Below are positions 8,491 through 17,544 of a DNA stretch of 64,000 nucleotides, piece by piece (position 1 is the first letter of the stretch; each line of letters begins with the position of its first letter). The stretch spans positions 248,001 through 312,000 of the forward strand of contig JACKCW010000001.1 of assembly GCA_020633845.1 (NCBI GenBank). The letters are read 5' to 3'. This DNA is from Caryophanales bacterium (GTDB lineage: Bacteria; Bacillota_I; Bacilli_A; Izemoplasmatales; UBA1188). The notes under the pieces were generated by a model. It was not told the DNA's origin. It ran no database searches and worked only from the letters and a program-made list of their open reading frames with translations. Both the position numbers and the translations under genes were made by a program.

Positions 8491-9552
8491 ATGGTAAGTC
8501 AGGAATTTTTCAAAGCGTTAAATGAAGTATGTGAAGAAAGAGGCTTAGAAAAAGCGAAAATTCTTGAGGCAATGGAAAAAGGCATCGTCAACGCTTTTAA
8601 GAAAGAAACAGGAACGGAAAACGCCAAAGTTGTGTTTAGCGAAGATAAGAACGAGCTCAATTTGGTACAGTATTTTAATGTTGTAGAAGATAATGAACTA
8701 GACCCGGAAGACCCTTCTAAGATTACACTTGAAGAAGCTAAAAAATATCGTAAAACCGCAAGGGTAGGCGACTACTTTGAAATCAAAAAGACACCGAAAG
8801 ATTTCGGAAGAATTGCCGTTAACTCCACTAAACAGATTTTAAATCAAGAATTAAAACGTTTAGAAAGAGAAAAGAGCTATGCTTTCTTTAGCGAACATCA
8901 AGACGAAATGATTACCGGAACCGTCATTAACGTCGGCGAAGATTATATCAGTTTTGACTTAGGCTATAACGTTTCCGCTTCTCTTCCTAAAACCGAAATC
9001 GCAAGAGAAGACGCTCATCAAGGTGCGAGAGTAAAACTCTATCTTTATAAGGTAGAAATGACCCCTAAAGGCCCGAAAGTATTTGTTTCGAGGTCGGATA
9101 AGAATTTAATCAAGAGACTGCTTGAAAACTATATTCCGGAAGTCAAAGACGGAACTATAGAAATCTTGGGTATCGCGAGAGAACCGGGAGACAGATCGAA
9201 AATTTGCGTTATGACCAACGATCCTGATGTTGATCCTCTGGGTGCTTGCCTCGGCCCGAAAGGTAAAAGAATTAAAGACGTTATCGACGCTTTAGGCGGA
9301 GAAAAACTTGATCTATACGAATACAGCGATGATCCGAAACAACTTGTCATCAACTCACTTAAACCGGCCGAAGTTATCGGAGTTATTTTTGATCAGAAAG
9401 CTAAACAGGCCGTAGCGATAGTTCCGGAAGACCAATTCTCGCTCGCAATCGGAAAGAAAGGACAAAACGTCCGTTTAGCCGTTCAGTCATCGGGCTGGAA
9501 AATCGATATCAAATCGGTTCCTCAAGCCTTAGAAGAAGGTTTTGATTTCTAA
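8491..9552 (+). CDS. nusA: Transcription termination/antitermination factor NusA
   Basis: 353 residues, typical of Firmicutes NusA, which lacks the acidic C-terminal repeats of E. coli. It has an N-terminal polymerase-binding domain (1-125), an S1 domain (about 135-200, with GTVINVGEDYISFDLG), and two KH domains (about 205-345) containing DPLGACLGPKGKRIKDVIDALGGEK and SLAIGKKGQNVRLA. It modulates pausing and intrinsic termination. The start has AAGGAG upstream. Confidence 0.97.
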   Translation: MVSQEFFKALNEVCEERGLEKAKILEAMEKGIVNAFKKETGTENAKVVFSEDKNELNLVQYFNVVEDNELDPEDPSKITLEEAKKYRKTARVGDYFEIKKTPKDFGRIAVNSTKQILNQELKRLEREKSYAFFSEHQDEMITGTVINVGEDYISFDLGYNVSASLPKTEIAREDAHQGARVKLYLYKVEMTPKGPKVFVSRSDKNLIKRLLENYIPEVKDGTIEILGIAREPGDRSKICVMTNDPDVDPLGACLGPKGKRIKDVIDALGGEKLDLYEYSDDPKQLVINSLKPAEVIGVIFDQKAKQAVAIVPEDQFSLAIGKKGQNVRLAVQSSGWKIDIKSVPQALEEGFDF

Positions 9553-9553
9553 A

Positions 9554-9814
9554 ATGGAAGAGAAAAAAATCCCTTTAAGGAAATGTGTAGTATCTCAGGA
9601 AAGGCTCCCTAAAAAGGAACTTCTGCGGATTGTGAAAACGCCGGAAGGAGAAATCATAATCGACGAAAGCGGAAGAGCGAACGGAAGAGGAGCTTATCTA
9701 AAAAAAGACAAAGCCATCATCTTAAAAGCGAAGAAAACGAAGGCTCTTGAAAGACATCTAGAAAAGGCTATACCGGATTCTTTGTATGATGAAATGCTTA
9801 AAATAGTCGGCTAA
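9554..9814 (+). CDS. ylxR: YlxR family RNA-binding protein
   Basis: 86 residues. The N-terminal block KIPLRKCVVSQERLPKKELLRIV is diagnostic of the YlxR (DUF448) family, and ANGRGAYL is the second family motif. I chose ATG 9554, one base after the nusA stop, because family members begin just before KKIPLRKC. A TTG at 9542 in the same frame would add four residues. YlxR binds RNA, and B. subtilis work links it to regulation of metabolic genes and RNase P. It is located as usual between nusA and ylxQ/infB. Confidence 0.9.
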   Translation: MEEKKIPLRKCVVSQERLPKKELLRIVKTPEGEIIIDESGRANGRGAYLKKDKAIILKAKKTKALERHLEKAIPDSLYDEMLKIVG

Positions 9815-9818
9815 ACAA

Positions 9819-10118
9819 ATGAACGAAGAAAAAATATTAAACCTGGTGGGTTTGGCCATTAAAGCGGGAAAAGCGACTAAATCCGCTAGCTTAACCATCA
9901 ACGAAATAAAAAGAGGAGAAGTTCTTCTCGTTCTCATGGAGGAAGGTCTTACGACCGACTCCGCGAGACAAATAAAAAACAAATGCAGTTTTTACGGCAT
10001 ACCTCTAATTGATACACTTAAAAACGGGAGCTTGAAAAAGGCGACCGGAGGAATACTGAATAACGTCACGGGTATACTAGACAAAGGAATCAAAGAGTCG
10101 ATTTTAAAACTGCAGTAA
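9819..10118 (+). CDS. ylxQ: L7Ae-family ribosomal-like protein YlxQ
   Basis: 99 residues of an L7Ae/L30e fold: KILNLVGLAIKAGKATKSASLT at the N-terminus, GEVLLVLMEEGLTTDSARQIKNKC in the middle and a short C-terminal helix. Proteins of this kind bind kink-turn RNA. It starts 4 bases after ylxR and ends 11 bases before infB, within a tightly spaced operon. A precise role is not established. Confidence 0.9.
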   Translation: MNEEKILNLVGLAIKAGKATKSASLTINEIKRGEVLLVLMEEGLTTDSARQIKNKCSFYGIPLIDTLKNGSLKKATGGILNNVTGILDKGIKESILKLQ

Positions 10119-10129
10119 AGGAGGTATTT

Positions 10130-12016
10130 ATGCCAAATAAAAAACCAACAACCGATGTTAGGGACAAAAAGAAATACGAAAATAACCGCAACTACAACTA
10201 TAATAATTCATCTAGAAATAGCGGGAAAAAGTATTCTAACACTAAACCGGTTCCAAAAGTGAAGAAGCCTTTGTTTTTCTTCGACGGAATGACTGTTTCT
10301 GACATTTCGGAATCTACCAACATCAATGTTTCGGAAGTAGTAAAAACCTTAATGATGATGGGTATTATGGCGGCGCAAAACCAGTCTTTAGATAAAGACA
10401 CCGCCGAACTCTTAGCCGGCGAACTCAAAGTTCCCTTTGAAGTCGACGACACCAAAGATTACACCAATTTTGAAAAACTGGAATTTGAAGACGATAAAAA
10501 GGACTTAGTATCACGTCCTCCAGTCGTTACAATTATGGGCCATGTCGATCATGGTAAAACAACTCTTCTAGACACCATTAGAAATACGAGAGTAGTAGAC
10601 AGTGAATTTGGCGGAATTACTCAAGCCATTGGCGCTTACCAAGTGGAAAGAAACGGTAAGAAGATTACCTTTATTGATACTCCGGGGCATGCCGCTTTCA
10701 CCGAAATGCGAGCGAGAGGAGCTAAAATAACCGATATCGTCGTTTTAGTAGTAGCGGCCGACGACGGAGTTATGCCGCAAACTAAAGAGGCTATTGACCA
10801 CGCTCATGCGTCCAAATGCCCGATTATCGTTGCGGTAAATAAAATTGATAAACCAAATTCCAATCCGGATAGATGTCGTCAGGAATTATCTGATTTAGGT
10901 CTTCTGCCGGAAGAATGGGGCGGAGACGTTCCTTTCGTCAATATTTCCGCCTTGCGCGGCACAAATGTCGATCTGCTTCTAGATACCATTCAGTTAGTTG
11001 CGGAAATGCAGGAATATAAAGCCAATCCCAAAAGAGAAGCGATGGGTTATGTGGTTGAATCGAAACTGGATAAAGCCAAAGGCCCAACCGCCACTTTCCT
11101 TGTGAAAAACGGTACTCTTCATCCATCGGACATTCTAGTTTGCGGCGATACATATGCCAAAGTGCGCGTGATGTATAACGATCTTGGCAAACAAGTAAAA
11201 ACAGCGCTTCCATCCGATCCGGTATCGGTTATCGGACTTAACGATGTTCCCCAGGCCGGAGATCAGTTTTTAGTTATCGGAGATGAAAGAAAAGCCAAAC
11301 ACATTGCCGAAGTCAGAACCTTCAGAAGTTTTTCTAAATCCAAAGAAAAAACTAAGGTTATATCTCTTGAGGACATGTTCTCAAAGAGTGATGAAGGCCT
11401 AGAAAACAAAGAATTAAAACTGGTTATCAAAGGTGATACTTCCGGCTCGGTTGAAGCGATGAAGGGTGCCCTTGAAAAGATATCCGTTAACGGAATAACG
11501 CTTTCTATCATCAGATCGTCGGTCGGTACTATCACCGAAACCGATGTTCTTTTAGCCCAAGCAAGCGGTGCCGTAATTATGGGATTTAATGTTTTGCCTC
11601 TCGCGAATGTTAAAGATTTTGCTAAACAAAAAGGTGTCCAAATCCGTCTTTACAACATCATTTATAAAGCCTTAGAAGATATTGAAGCCGCCATGAAAGG
11701 AATGCTTTCGCCGGTATTTGAAGATAAGTCTATCGGGGAAGCCGAAGTTAGACAAATATTCAAGATCTCAAAGATAGGGACCGTGGCCGGTGCCTTTGTC
11801 ACAAGCGGCAGTATTAAAAGATCGGCCGATGTTAAAGTCGTGAGAGACGGTATTGTCATCTACGAAGGAAAACTTTCTTCTCTTAAGAGATTTAAAGACG
11901 ACGTTAAAGAAGTTAAAAACGGTTTCGACTGCGGTATTATGATTGAAAATTTCAACGACATTAAAGTCGGAGACATAATGGAATTTTCTGTAAGCGAGGA
12001 AGTCGAAAGTGAATAA
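10130..12016 (+). CDS. infB: Translation initiation factor IF-2
   Basis: 628 residues, a short form with a small basic, Asn-rich N-terminus (about 1-55) and one IF2-N domain ([24 protein letters not shown]). The GTPase domain begins near residue 125 with GHVDHGKTT (G1), then DTPGH (G3) and NKID (G4). Domains II-IV follow and end at the fMet-tRNA-binding C2 region. IF-2 places initiator tRNA on the 30S subunit and promotes subunit joining. AAGGAGG stands 7 bases before the start. The 3' end overlaps rbfA by 8 bases. Confidence 0.98.
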   Translation: MPNKKPTTDVRDKKKYENNRNYNYNNSSRNSGKKYSNTKPVPKVKKPLFFFDGMTVSDISESTNINVSEVVKTLMMMGIMAAQNQSLDKDTAELLAGELKVPFEVDDTKDYTNFEKLEFEDDKKDLVSRPPVVTIMGHVDHGKTTLLDTIRNTRVVDSEFGGITQAIGAYQVERNGKKITFIDTPGHAAFTEMRARGAKITDIVVLVVAADDGVMPQTKEAIDHAHASKCPIIVAVNKIDKPNSNPDRCRQELSDLGLLPEEWGGDVPFVNISALRGTNVDLLLDTIQLVAEMQEYKANPKREAMGYVVESKLDKAKGPTATFLVKNGTLHPSDILVCGDTYAKVRVMYNDLGKQVKTALPSDPVSVIGLNDVPQAGDQFLVIGDERKAKHIAEVRTFRSFSKSKEKTKVISLEDMFSKSDEGLENKELKLVIKGDTSGSVEAMKGALEKISVNGITLSIIRSSVGTITETDVLLAQASGAVIMGFNVLPLANVKDFAKQKGVQIRLYNIIYKALEDIEAAMKGMLSPVFEDKSIGEAEVRQIFKISKIGTVAGAFVTSGSIKRSADVKVVRDGIVIYEGKLSSLKRFKDDVKEVKNGFDCGIMIENFNDIKVGDIMEFSVSEEVESE

Positions 12017-12347
12017 TAATTATCTTTTAAAAACCGAATCCTCAATTAAGAGGACTCTTTCCGACATTATCCAAAACGAAGTTAAAAACAACATCGGTTT
12101 TGTGACCATAACCGATGTGAGTCTTACTTCCGATTATTCTTATTTAACCGTTTATTATACGGTTCTTTCAATGAAGGATAAGAAGAAAGCAAAGGAAGGG
12201 CTGGAATCCTCAAAAGGTTTTATTAGAACCGCTCTCGCTTCTAGAGTCAAAATGAGAAAAGTTCCGGAGATTGTTTTTAAACTGGATACATCCTACGATA
12301 ACGCAAGCCGTATCGAGGATTTAATAAAGGAAATACATAAAGACTAA
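12009..12347 (+). CDS. rbfA: Ribosome-binding factor A
   Basis: 112 residues of the KH-like RbfA fold: IKRTLSDIIQNEVKNNIGFVTITDVSLTSDYSYLTVYYTVL, then VPEIVFKLDTSYDNASRIEDLI, which is the conserved C-terminal signature. It assists 16S rRNA 5' end maturation in the 30S subunit. Overlap with infB and the terminator after it mark it as the last gene of the rimP-nusA operon. Confidence 0.95.
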   Translation: MNNNYLLKTESSIKRTLSDIIQNEVKNNIGFVTITDVSLTSDYSYLTVYYTVLSMKDKKKAKEGLESSKGFIRTALASRVKMRKVPEIVFKLDTSYDNASRIEDLIKEIHKD

Positions 12348-12374
12348 ATGCCAGAACTTGTTTTGGCATTTTTT
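12347..12374 (+). terminator. Terminator after rbfA
   Basis: AATGCCA (12347-12353) pairs with TGGCATT (12364-12370), followed by T4. The uvrC start codon lies only 8 bases beyond, so uvrC is either read through or lacks a normal leader. Confidence 0.8.
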
Positions 12375-12382
12375 ATCCGAAT

Positions 12383-14149
12383 ATGAACGATAAAATAAAA
12401 GAAAAACTAAAAAATCTTCCCGAATCTCCCGGATCTTATCAAATGATAGATAAGGACGGAAGAATCATATATGTCGGCAAGGCGAAGAATCTGAAAAACA
12501 GAGTTCGTTCTTATTTTATCGGCGCTCATAATGAAAAAACTACCGCTCTAGTCGCAAAAATAGACGATATCAATTATATTGAAACCTTGAACGAAAAAGA
12601 GGCTTTTCTTCTGGAAATCAGTTTAATAAAAAAACATAATCCTTTTTATAATATCGACCTCACAGACGATAAAACTTATCCTTATATCGAATACACCGAA
12701 GAAAGAAATCCGAAACTGATTATCACCAGAAAACTCTCGCCCAAAAACAAGCGTTATTTCGGACCTTACCCGAATGTAAAAGAGGCGAGAGATGTTTTAA
12801 ATCTTTTAAATACTTTATATAAAATGCGAAAGTGCGTAACAATGCCAAGAAAATCGTGCATTTATTATGATATAGGAGAATGTAGGGCGCCTTGTATATA
12901 CCCCATTACTACTGATGAATATGATGAGATCTATAAAGAGATCCGTTCACTTTTAAACGGAACCGATCTTTCCATCATGAAAAAATTAAAAGAGGAAATG
13001 GCGGCATCAAGCGAAAAAATGGATTACGAAAACGCCAAAAAAATGAAGGATACGATTGATGCGATTAAGGGAACGATTATTAAGCAAGACATTCTTTTAA
13101 AAGATAAAGTCGACGTTGATGTCTTTGGCATCAGCTATGATGAAGATTTCCTTTCCATCACCATTCTATATTTAAGAGGTGGAAAAATCATTCTCTCGAA
13201 CAGTGAAGTTATTCCTTACTATTTTGATGTTTCGGATGCGTTAGTAGATTATATAAACGCTTATTATAAAAAGAACCTGTCGCCTCAGTTTATTTATGCC
13301 TCTAAAGAATATGAAGACATATTTTCTCTTTCGGCTAAGGATTCTATCTTTTTCTCTCCTATAAAAGGAACAAAGAAAAATCTGCTTTATACCGCTAAGA
13401 AAAACAGCGAGACTAAACTTTTAAACAAGAATAAAACCGCCAAGGACGCAAGAAGAAAAGCCTTAGAAGATTTAGCGGAACTTTTATCCCTCCCGCTTTT
13501 AACAAGGATAGAATCCTTCGATAACTCGAATCTTTTTGGAGATTCCCCGGTTTCTTCAATGGTGGTTTATATTAACGGGAAAAAATCACCAAAAGAATAC
13601 AGAAAATATAAAATTGAAACCGTTAAAGAACCGAATGATTTTGAAACGATGAAGGAAGTTGTCTTAAGAAGATATAAAAACGCCAAAGAAGATGTATTTT
13701 CTCTTCCCGATTTAATTTTAGCCGATGGTGGCATTATTCAGGTAAGAGCGATTGAAAACGCCCTCTTATCCCTTAAAATAGATAATATTCCGGTAGCCGG
13801 ACTGAAAAAGGATCAGAATCACGATACAAGCACTATAATATACCGGGATAAAGAATATTCTCTTGATAGGCATTCCTCTCTTTACCGTCTTCTTTTTGAG
13901 ATTCAAGAAGAGGTACACCGTTTCGCCATTACTTTCCATAGATCACTTAAGGAAAAGAATTCTTTCATTTCTATCTTGGATAATATTGACGGAATCGGAG
14001 AGACACTCAAGGACCGTCTACTGGAAAAATATAAAACCATCGCCGCTATCAAAGACGCCAATATAGAAGAACTAAAAGAAATCGGGCTTAAGGATAGCGC
14101 AATAAAAAAGCTTAAAGAAGCACTTGAAGGAGATGTCAGTCTTGAATAA
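12383..14149 (+). CDS. uvrC: Excinuclease ABC subunit C
   Basis: 588 residues, full length. A GIY-YIG nuclease domain (about 10-92: SPGSYQMIDKDGRIIYVGKAKNLKNRVRSYF), a UVR motif near residue 205 (MDYENAKKMKDTI), an RNase H-like C-terminal nuclease (IESFDNSNLFGDSPVSSMVV, LILADGG) and a helix-hairpin-helix (GIGETLKDRLLEKYKTIAAIK). UvrC makes both incisions in nucleotide excision repair. ATG 12383 matches the family start but has no Shine-Dalgarno sequence, because the rbfA terminator lies immediately upstream. Confidence 0.96.
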   Translation: MNDKIKEKLKNLPESPGSYQMIDKDGRIIYVGKAKNLKNRVRSYFIGAHNEKTTALVAKIDDINYIETLNEKEAFLLEISLIKKHNPFYNIDLTDDKTYPYIEYTEERNPKLIITRKLSPKNKRYFGPYPNVKEARDVLNLLNTLYKMRKCVTMPRKSCIYYDIGECRAPCIYPITTDEYDEIYKEIRSLLNGTDLSIMKKLKEEMAASSEKMDYENAKKMKDTIDAIKGTIIKQDILLKDKVDVDVFGISYDEDFLSITILYLRGGKIILSNSEVIPYYFDVSDALVDYINAYYKKNLSPQFIYASKEYEDIFSLSAKDSIFFSPIKGTKKNLLYTAKKNSETKLLNKNKTAKDARRKALEDLAELLSLPLLTRIESFDNSNLFGDSPVSSMVVYINGKKSPKEYRKYKIETVKEPNDFETMKEVVLRRYKNAKEDVFSLPDLILADGGIIQVRAIENALLSLKIDNIPVAGLKKDQNHDTSTIIYRDKEYSLDRHSSLYRLLFEIQEEVHRFAITFHRSLKEKNSFISILDNIDGIGETLKDRLLEKYKTIAAIKDANIEELKEIGLKDSAIKKLKEALEGDVSLE

Positions 14150-15032
14150 AGAAGAATTCGGAATAATCCACGATTACTACCCGCGGGAAAAAATGATTTC
14201 CATCAAAAAAAGAAATTCCCTTTCTTTCTTTTATTTTTCCAAGTCGGCCCTTCAATTATTTAAAAGAGCGATGGAACATGAAAGCGTCTTTGTGGAAATT
14301 GAATACAGCGACAAAGAAAAAGTTCTTAAAAATATAATTGCGAAAGAAATAACGGTTATTCATAAAATCCAGTACCAGACTAAAAAAGGTCCGAAAAGTT
14401 TATTCGACGTATCTGTAATTAAAGAAGATGTAAAAAAATTGATTAATCTCGATACTTATAAAGCTTTCCTGGATTTTGAACTGACGATGCCGGCTTATAA
14501 TGAAAGACATCCTTTTACTCCGGAAATCATCCAAATCGGAATGGTAATCGCAAACGAGAAAGACGAGATTGTAAATATATACACCACCTACGTCAACCCG
14601 GAAGTACCGATATCCGATAGAGCGAAAAGATTTTTAGGCATTTCCAAAGAATCGTTTAAAGACGCAGTGTCTTATGATCAATTTTATAATGAGTATAAAA
14701 ATCTTCTTTCCATCTATAGGCCGATAATATATGTTTGGGGTTCTAACGACGTTAAAGCCCTGAACGATTCCTTTACTCTTCATAAAGTAAAACCGCTTAA
14801 GGCGAGATATGAAGACCTTTTAAAGCATCATAAGCATTACTACGAACTGAAAAACGATCTAGGCCTTTTTACCGCCTTAAAGATTTACCGCGGTATTGAA
14901 GCCGATCAAGTTCACCACGCCTTAACCGATGCGACCGCCACTAAAGAAGTGTTCGATGGTTTTAAGAAAAAGGTTAACGGACTTATCGATATAGAAATAA
15001 AAAACGGGCCTCAATCCGCCGATGCGGTATAG
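14142..15032 (+). CDS. DnaQ-fold 3'-5' exonuclease with extra N-terminal domain
   Basis: About 296 residues. Residues from about 105 on are a DEDDh exonuclease: FLDFELTMP supplies the first Asp and Glu, VWGSNDVKAL the middle Asp, and QVHHALTDAT the final His and Asp. Family members process RNA or DNA 3' ends. The first ~100 residues match nothing I recognise. I prefer TTG 14142, which has AAGGAG nine bases upstream (14127-14132) inside the end of uvrC; ATG 14133 directly abuts that site. The gene overlaps uvrC by 8 bases, and the stop lies in a terminator shared with RNase J. Confidence 0.78.
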   Translation: MNKEEFGIIHDYYPREKMISIKKRNSLSFFYFSKSALQLFKRAMEHESVFVEIEYSDKEKVLKNIIAKEITVIHKIQYQTKKGPKSLFDVSVIKEDVKKLINLDTYKAFLDFELTMPAYNERHPFTPEIIQIGMVIANEKDEIVNIYTTYVNPEVPISDRAKRFLGISKESFKDAVSYDQFYNEYKNLLSIYRPIIYVWGSNDVKALNDSFTLHKVKPLKARYEDLLKHHKHYYELKNDLGLFTALKIYRGIEADQVHHALTDATATKEVFDGFKKKVNGLIDIEIKNGPQSADAV

Positions 15033-15044
15033 GCCCGTTTTTTT
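15001..15044. terminator. Bidirectional terminator (exonuclease / rnj)
   Basis: AAAACGGGCCT (15001-15011) pairs with AGGCCCGTTTT (15031-15041), with an inner CCGC/GCGG hairpin and A/T runs on both sides. It overlaps the 3' end of the exonuclease gene and lies next to the rnj stop. Confidence 0.85.
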
Positions 15045-16719
15045 ATGCAACTTGATTTAAGATAATAAAGATTGAAGGTTTTTGTTTAGAAGTGGTTTCG
15101 ATATAGGATCCGAGTTTGTCTTTCAGGTCTTTTTTAGCGTCTTGTCTTCTTGTGAAGGCAGTTGAATCGAAATAGTCGATCACAAAATTCTCAATTCCCT
15201 TAAATACTTCTTCGTTATCTTTTGCGAAAAGGAAACCTTTAGAGATAATAGTTGGTTTCGCTATCGTCTTTCCGTTTTTATCAACGGTCGCGACAATGGA
15301 AACCATGCCGGTCTGAGATAAGACTTTTCTTTCTTCGATGACCGCAGTATTTATACCGCCGATATCGGTTCCATCAATCATAATCCCTTTACTTGGAACC
15401 TTCTGTGAGAGAATCTTGGCCCCGGTCTGACTGATAGATAGAATTTTTCCGTTTTCAAGTATATAGATATTCGCCGGATTCATTCCGCAGTCTACCGCCG
15501 ATTTGGCGTGCGTTTTAAGCATATAATATTCTCCGTGAATCGGCATAAAGAATTTCGGACGGAGAAGTTTAATCATTAATTTTTGTTCATTAGACCCGGC
15601 GTGACCTGAGGCATGCACATCGTTAAAGGTCGATTGAACCACCACATCGGCGCCTTGTCTTGATAAAAGGTTGATTACGTAATCTATTTCGACCGAGTTA
15701 CCTGGAATCGCGCTACTGGAGAAAATAACCGTATCGCCTTTTTCTATTTTGATTTGTTTATGGTTGCCTTGGGCAATTCTCGATAAGGCCGCCATCGGTT
15801 CCCCCTGCGAACCTGTGCAGATAATAGTGATTTTATCTAGAGGATAGTCAGACAAGAACTTCGGCTCGACAAAATTATCCTCGCTGGCGTGGATATAACC
15901 CAAATCCCGGCCAATCGTTACGATATTTTCCATACTTCTTCCGACAACACAAACTTTCCTTCCGCCTTCAATGGAAGACTCGATTATTTGATTTATTCTG
16001 TTGACGTTAGAAGCGAAAGTCGAAATAATGATTCTTCCTTTAACTTCCCGGAAAAGATCTTTGATGTTTTCAGCCACAACTCTTTCCGAGGTGCTTAAAT
16101 CTTTAAGTTTCGCATTGGTGGAATCAGACATCAAAAGAAGCACTCCTTTTTGACCGAGAGCACAAAGTTTTTGGTAATTCGCATCTTTACCGACCGGCGT
16201 TAAATCGAGTTTGAAGTCGCCGCTTTCGACAATATCTCCAAGAGGCGTTCCGATAACAACGCCGAAAGCGTCCGGTATCGAGTGGGAAACTCTAAAGAAA
16301 GAAACGGAAAGATATTTAAAATTTATTTTTTCCAATTCGTTGAATTCATAAAAATTAGCTTTAATTCCCGGGTGTTCGTCCAGCTTCTTTTTGATTAGTT
16401 CAAGCGCAAGGCCGCTTGCGTATATCTTCGGGATTTTAACTTGTTTTAAAAGATAAGGAATACCGCCGATATGGTCTTCGTGTCCGTGCGTAATAAAAAG
16501 ACCCTTGATTTTATCTTGGTTTTCTAGAAGATAAGTATAATCCGGGATAATGTAGTCAATTCCATATAAGTCGTCGTCAGGAAAAAGAATACCAGAATCA
16601 ATAATAATAAGCTCGTCCTTGTATTCAACGACATACATATTTTTCCCGACTTCGTATAGACCGCCGAGAGCGAGGACTTTGATATCGTCCCCGGATGTTT
16701 GTTTTTTAATTTCGTCCAT
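15043..16719 (-). CDS. rnj: Ribonuclease J
   Basis: 558 residues: metallo-beta-lactamase/beta-CASP nuclease with the zinc site THGHEDHIGGIPYLLK, SDFKL-type Asp (VESGDFKLD) and the C-terminal FMPIHGEYYMLKTHA block. It performs 5'-3' exonuclease and endonuclease RNA decay and rRNA maturation in Firmicutes. A GTG at 16734 is in frame but lies upstream of the predicted transcription start, about 16730. I therefore chose ATG 16719, which has AGGTGAT just upstream. The SGH motif occurs as HASGHAGSNEQKL. Only one RNase J is seen here, so J1 versus J2 cannot be decided. Confidence 0.94.
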   Translation of the reverse strand: MDEIKKQTSGDDIKVLALGGLYEVGKNMYVVEYKDELIIIDSGILFPDDDLYGIDYIIPDYTYLLENQDKIKGLFITHGHEDHIGGIPYLLKQVKIPKIYASGLALELIKKKLDEHPGIKANFYEFNELEKINFKYLSVSFFRVSHSIPDAFGVVIGTPLGDIVESGDFKLDLTPVGKDANYQKLCALGQKGVLLLMSDSTNAKLKDLSTSERVVAENIKDLFREVKGRIIISTFASNVNRINQIIESSIEGGRKVCVVGRSMENIVTIGRDLGYIHASEDNFVEPKFLSDYPLDKITIICTGSQGEPMAALSRIAQGNHKQIKIEKGDTVIFSSSAIPGNSVEIDYVINLLSRQGADVVVQSTFNDVHASGHAGSNEQKLMIKLLRPKFFMPIHGEYYMLKTHAKSAVDCGMNPANIYILENGKILSISQTGAKILSQKVPSKGIMIDGTDIGGINTAVIEERKVLSQTGMVSIVATVDKNGKTIAKPTIISKGFLFAKDNEEVFKGIENFVIDYFDSTAFTRRQDAKKDLKDKLGSYIETTSKQKPSIFIILNQVA

Positions 16720-16736
16720 GTCATCACCTATCACTC

Positions 16737-16766
16737 ATTATACTATGAAATAACTACCTTTTTCAA
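16737..16766 (-). promoter_or_regulatory. Promoter of rnj
   Basis: On the minus strand: TTGAAA (16766-16761), 18-base spacer, TATAAT (16742-16737). The predicted transcript start leaves a leader of only about 11 bases before the ATG. Confidence 0.7.
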
Positions 16767-16819
16767 TATAAAAACGCTTCCGTATGTTAAAATATACTCT
16801 AAGGCAGGTATTAACGCAA

Positions 16820-17050
16820 ATGAAAAAGAAAATATTATTTATAATTTTAACTATCATAATGTCTGTTATTGCCGTAGTCGGAACTATTCTTTCGGTTCAG
16901 GCATACAAAGAAATGGTCAGCGTCGCTTCTTTCTCGCTTCCACTGGTTTTGGTTTTTGCCGGATGGATAGTCTTTACTTTTGCCGCTTTCATCGGCGCTT
17001 TTATTTTTTTGGTTAACATTTTAAAATATTCCGGTAAAGGCAGAGATTAA
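16820..17050 (+). CDS. Small membrane protein of unknown function
   Basis: 76 residues with two strongly hydrophobic stretches (about 4-27 and 35-66, the second long enough for one or two passes) and charged ends (KKK at the start, KGRD at the end). No family recognised. The frame is open from an ATG at 16784, but an extended -10 (TGTTAAAAT, 16785-16793) overlaps that codon, so ATG 16820 is the more likely start. It is 2 bases from dut, so the two are cotranscribed. A membrane protein next to dUTPase has no obvious functional link. Confidence 0.65.
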   Translation: MKKKILFIILTIIMSVIAVVGTILSVQAYKEMVSVASFSLPLVLVFAGWIVFTFAAFIGAFIFLVNILKYSGKGRD

Positions 17051-17052
17051 AA

Positions 17053-17514
17053 ATGAGAGTAGCCAGATTTTTTAAAGTCAGTCTTAATGATGAAATCAAA
17101 GAATATTACGACGATATTAAACTGCCAAGAAGAGCCACCTCTGGCTCGGCCGGCTATGACTTTTATCTCCCTTATGATTTAGTCATTAAACCAAACGAAG
17201 GCGCAACTATTAAAACTGGAGTCAGAGCTAAAATAAGAAAAGGTTTTGTCCTTTTGATTTTTCCAAGAAGCAGCCTCGGGACCAAATACAAACTGATGCT
17301 CGATAACACCATAGGCGTTATCGACAGCGACTACTATTTTGCGCTAAACGAAGGTCATATTATTATTCAACTGACAAACCATTCAAACGAAGTATTAGAA
17401 TTAAAAAAAGGCGAAAGATTCGTTCAAGGTTTATTCTTAAAATACGGAAAAACCTATGACGACAAAATCAAAGATAAAAGAACCGGCGGTTTAGGATCGA
17501 CCGGTAAGAAATAA
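17053..17514 (+). CDS. dut: dUTP diphosphatase
   Basis: 153 residues of the trimeric dUTPase family, with the five motifs in order: SAGYDFYLP (1), PRSSLG (2), NTIGVIDSDY (3), GERFVQGLF (4) and RTGGLGSTG (5, the C-terminal arm that closes over the active site). It hydrolyses dUTP to dUMP, limiting uracil incorporation into DNA and supplying dTMP synthesis. It follows the small membrane protein at 2 bases and ends in a bidirectional terminator. Confidence 0.95.
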   Translation: MRVARFFKVSLNDEIKEYYDDIKLPRRATSGSAGYDFYLPYDLVIKPNEGATIKTGVRAKIRKGFVLLIFPRSSLGTKYKLMLDNTIGVIDSDYYFALNEGHIIIQLTNHSNEVLELKKGERFVQGLFLKYGKTYDDKIKDKRTGGLGSTGKK

Positions 17515-17537
17515 AAACCTGTATGAAACAGGTTTTT
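17513..17537. terminator. Bidirectional terminator (dut / nitroreductase)
   Basis: AAAAACCTGT (17513-17522), loop ATGAA, ACAGGTTTTT (17528-17537); it lies between two convergent genes. Confidence 0.85.
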
Positions 17538-17544
17538 ATTTTGT

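Noticed and set aside
10938..11213. 91-codon open frame on the minus strand
   Set aside because: Antisense to the infB GTPase region; no supporting signals.
16720..16734. GTG start for RNase J
   Set aside because: It lies upstream of the predicted transcript start from the promoter at 16737-16766.
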